From Bacteroidota bacterium (GTDB taxonomy: Bacteria; Bacteroidota; Bacteroidia; Bacteroidales; Lentimicrobiaceae), in the NCBI GenBank assembly GCA_023434665.1, contig JAEYSM010000080.1:1-64000 (forward strand): a stretch of 64,000 bases of DNA, given 5' to 3'. Positions within the stretch are counted from its first letter, which is position 1. Each line of letters begins with the position of its first letter. The notes beneath the pieces were generated by a model. That model ran no database searches and was not told where the DNA came from. It worked only from the letters and a program-made list of their open reading frames with translations. Both the position numbers and the translations under genes were made by a program. Below are positions 63,067-64,000 of the stretch, piece by piece.

Positions 63067-63516
63067 ATGGAAACTTTTCGCTATAACAGCAGGAATAATA
63101 AATTAGAACCTGGAAAGCGGTACAATTTCATATTACATAAACTGGTAACCCTTGAGGATGATAACACATACATGGTTTTGGAAGATCCCTTTTCAGTCAG
63201 GCATTTTGTTGAATTCAAACCTTACCAGTTCTATAATCTACCATTAAATGGACAAATAAATTGTCTTGTCGAAAAAATAAATTGTACAGGAAGAGTCTTT
63301 CTAGAGCCTAACCACCCTGTTTACAAAATAGGGGAGGTATATGATTTCCCCATAATATCAGTTAAACCAGCACCTGAGGGATTTCTGACAGTACTGAAGG
63401 ATGCCTTAGGGAATAGTTTCGAATACTTAACTTTAGAGCCCTTGAAGGGTAATTATCTCAAAGCCATGGTTTTGAGAATAACAAAAGGTTTACCTGAAAT
63501 TGAAGTTTATAATTAA
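63067..63516 (+). CDS. Small unknown protein downstream of relA
   Basis: This 149-residue protein begins four bases after the relA stop and is probably co-transcribed. It is beta-rich with two approximate repeats, GKRYNFILHKLVTLEDDNTYMVLEDPFS and IGEVYDFPIISVKPAPEGFLTVLKDALGNS. Each has an OB-fold-like glycine/valine pattern. I know no family with this exact layout. A nucleic-acid or nucleotide-binding role would suit the fold but is only an inference. Confidence 0.7.
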   Translation: METFRYNSRNNKLEPGKRYNFILHKLVTLEDDNTYMVLEDPFSVRHFVEFKPYQFYNLPLNGQINCLVEKINCTGRVFLEPNHPVYKIGEVYDFPIISVKPAPEGFLTVLKDALGNSFEYLTLEPLKGNYLKAMVLRITKGLPEIEVYN

Positions 63517-63766
63517 AAGCGACATATCGATAGTCTTAGAAGTTAAGACTGGTATATAGACAATTTAGATTATAGGCTTAAAAAAACTAGTAATATAATT
63601 GAACAGAAGTAACAATAACCAACTTATTTCTGGTAAATAAAGGCTAATTATTGTTAACAGTTTTAAATAATTCTCACAAAACCTTTATCAAATAATAGTT
63701 TCAGGTTATTAACAATTGTTGAAAACTCCTGTTAGCTTAAAGTTAATTAAATTATTCTTAAAACAC

Positions 63767-63797
63767 TTGACAAAGGGTCTATGATTTTGTAATTTTG
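63767..63797 (+). promoter_or_regulatory. Strong promoter at the right edge
   Basis: TTGACA (63767-63772) and TAATTTTG (63790-63797) match both consensus boxes, with 20 bases between the TTG and the -7 box. It drives transcription rightwards out of the window. The 250 bases between relA's partner and this promoter (63517-63766) show no gene or terminator that I can support. Confidence 0.78.
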
Positions 63798-63799
63798 AT

Positions 63800-64000
63800 A
63801 CATCAGGCGAACGAAATGGTGAGAATCAGGTAGAGGACGCAAAAAAGGCCGAAAGGATACTTATCGATACCTCAAAGTTTTTCCTAGGATCAATTGAAGT
63901 AACCCTGAAAAGTTAACATTTTGATCCGAAAAACATTGACCTGACTTTCATAGCACAAGCACTGTAAAAAGTGTGGACTATAAAAAGTAAGCAATTGAGG
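63800..64000 (+). other. Transcribed non-coding region at the right edge (candidate leader RNA or small RNA)
   Basis: No open frame of useful length starts here on the plus strand; the ATGs at 63781 and 63816 meet stops within six codons. TCAGGT (63826-63831) can pair with ACCTGA (63939-63944), enclosing about 107 bases. Inside, GAGG (63833-63836) can pair with CCTC (63870-63873), and GGATCAA (63887-63893) with TTGATCC (63921-63927). The segment AGAGGACGCAAA and a GCCGAAAGG stretch have the look of an RNA core. I cannot name a class. A gene may begin beyond 64000. Confidence 0.5.

Noticed and set aside
63826..63944. Lysine or cyclic-di-GMP riboswitch
   Set aside because: AGAGGACGCAAA and GCCGAAAGG recall parts of both classes, but the helix order and the other conserved positions do not fit either by eye.
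1..64000. CRISPR array or phage-defence island
   Set aside because: No evenly spaced direct repeats and no Cas, restriction, retron or toxin-antitoxin genes could be recognised.

Overview
The window is chromosomal DNA from a Bacteroidota bacterium, most likely class Bacteroidia. Several features support this. The DNA is AT-rich. Promoters follow the Bacteroidota -33/-7 pattern (TTTG or TTG, then TAnnTTTG about 19-20 bases later). Secreted peptidases carry C-terminal tails like those of type IX secretion substrates. Lineage-typical genes include a GlmU-like protein, DUF4295 beside rpmG, DUF3127, DUF4301, DUF6913, a short ACT-less SerA-like dehydrogenase beside DUF1015, and an acyl-CoA reductase homologue near serC. 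I saw no transposase, prophage, CRISPR array or rRNA.

Layout, 1-24 kb: a BlaI/MecI-type repressor cut by the left edge, with two matching operator dyads; a TlpA-like thioredoxin; DUF1684 divergent from pdxH; DUF4301; two tandem tRNA-Leu genes with a strong terminator; a GH20 hexosaminidase / nucleotidyltransferase / FucP-type transporter cassette; a radical SAM protein and a TPR histidine kinase; DUF3127, a guanine deaminase, aat and serC; a degenerate LuxC-like protein; rpmE2, a GlmU-like protein and lon; and a secreted M1 peptidase.

Layout, 25-49 kb: an orphan peptide-binding lipoprotein overlapping a flavin reductase gene, then DUF6913, dapA and a secreted M14 carboxypeptidase. A minus-strand run follows: GT39, GT2, an UPF0104 membrane protein, a UDP-glucuronate epimerase-like enzyme and yggS. 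This looks like a lipid-linked uronic acid modification pathway for the envelope. Divergent from it are an LTA-synthase-like phosphotransferase and a dual-sensor histidine kinase. Next come a SerA-like gene, a four-helix-bundle protein, DUF1015 and a small winged-helix protein, then GH92, galM and cutC.

Layout, 49-64 kb: a secreted alpha/beta hydrolase, an SDR, an acidic protein and xerD; rpmG, DUF4295, ftsY and rimO; a thioesterase and an esterase lipoprotein; OsmC and a CoA-type Nudix hydrolase; clpS, nfeD and floA; and a RelA/SpoT homologue whose hydrolase domain has lost its metal ligands, followed by a small unknown protein. The right edge holds a strong promoter driving about 200 bases with no open frame and some foldable structure.

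Functional links: Aat and ClpS are two parts of the bacterial N-degron pathway, and Lon adds a third proteolysis component. PdxH and YggS both serve vitamin B6 homeostasis. GH20, GH92, galM and the transporter point to glycan scavenging. The M1 and M14 enzymes point to extracellular peptide use. No protein here is clearly a new system. The items I would look at first are the non-coding transcript at the right edge, the uronic acid cassette, the synthetase-only RelA with its small partner, and the LuxC-like protein without its catalytic motifs.
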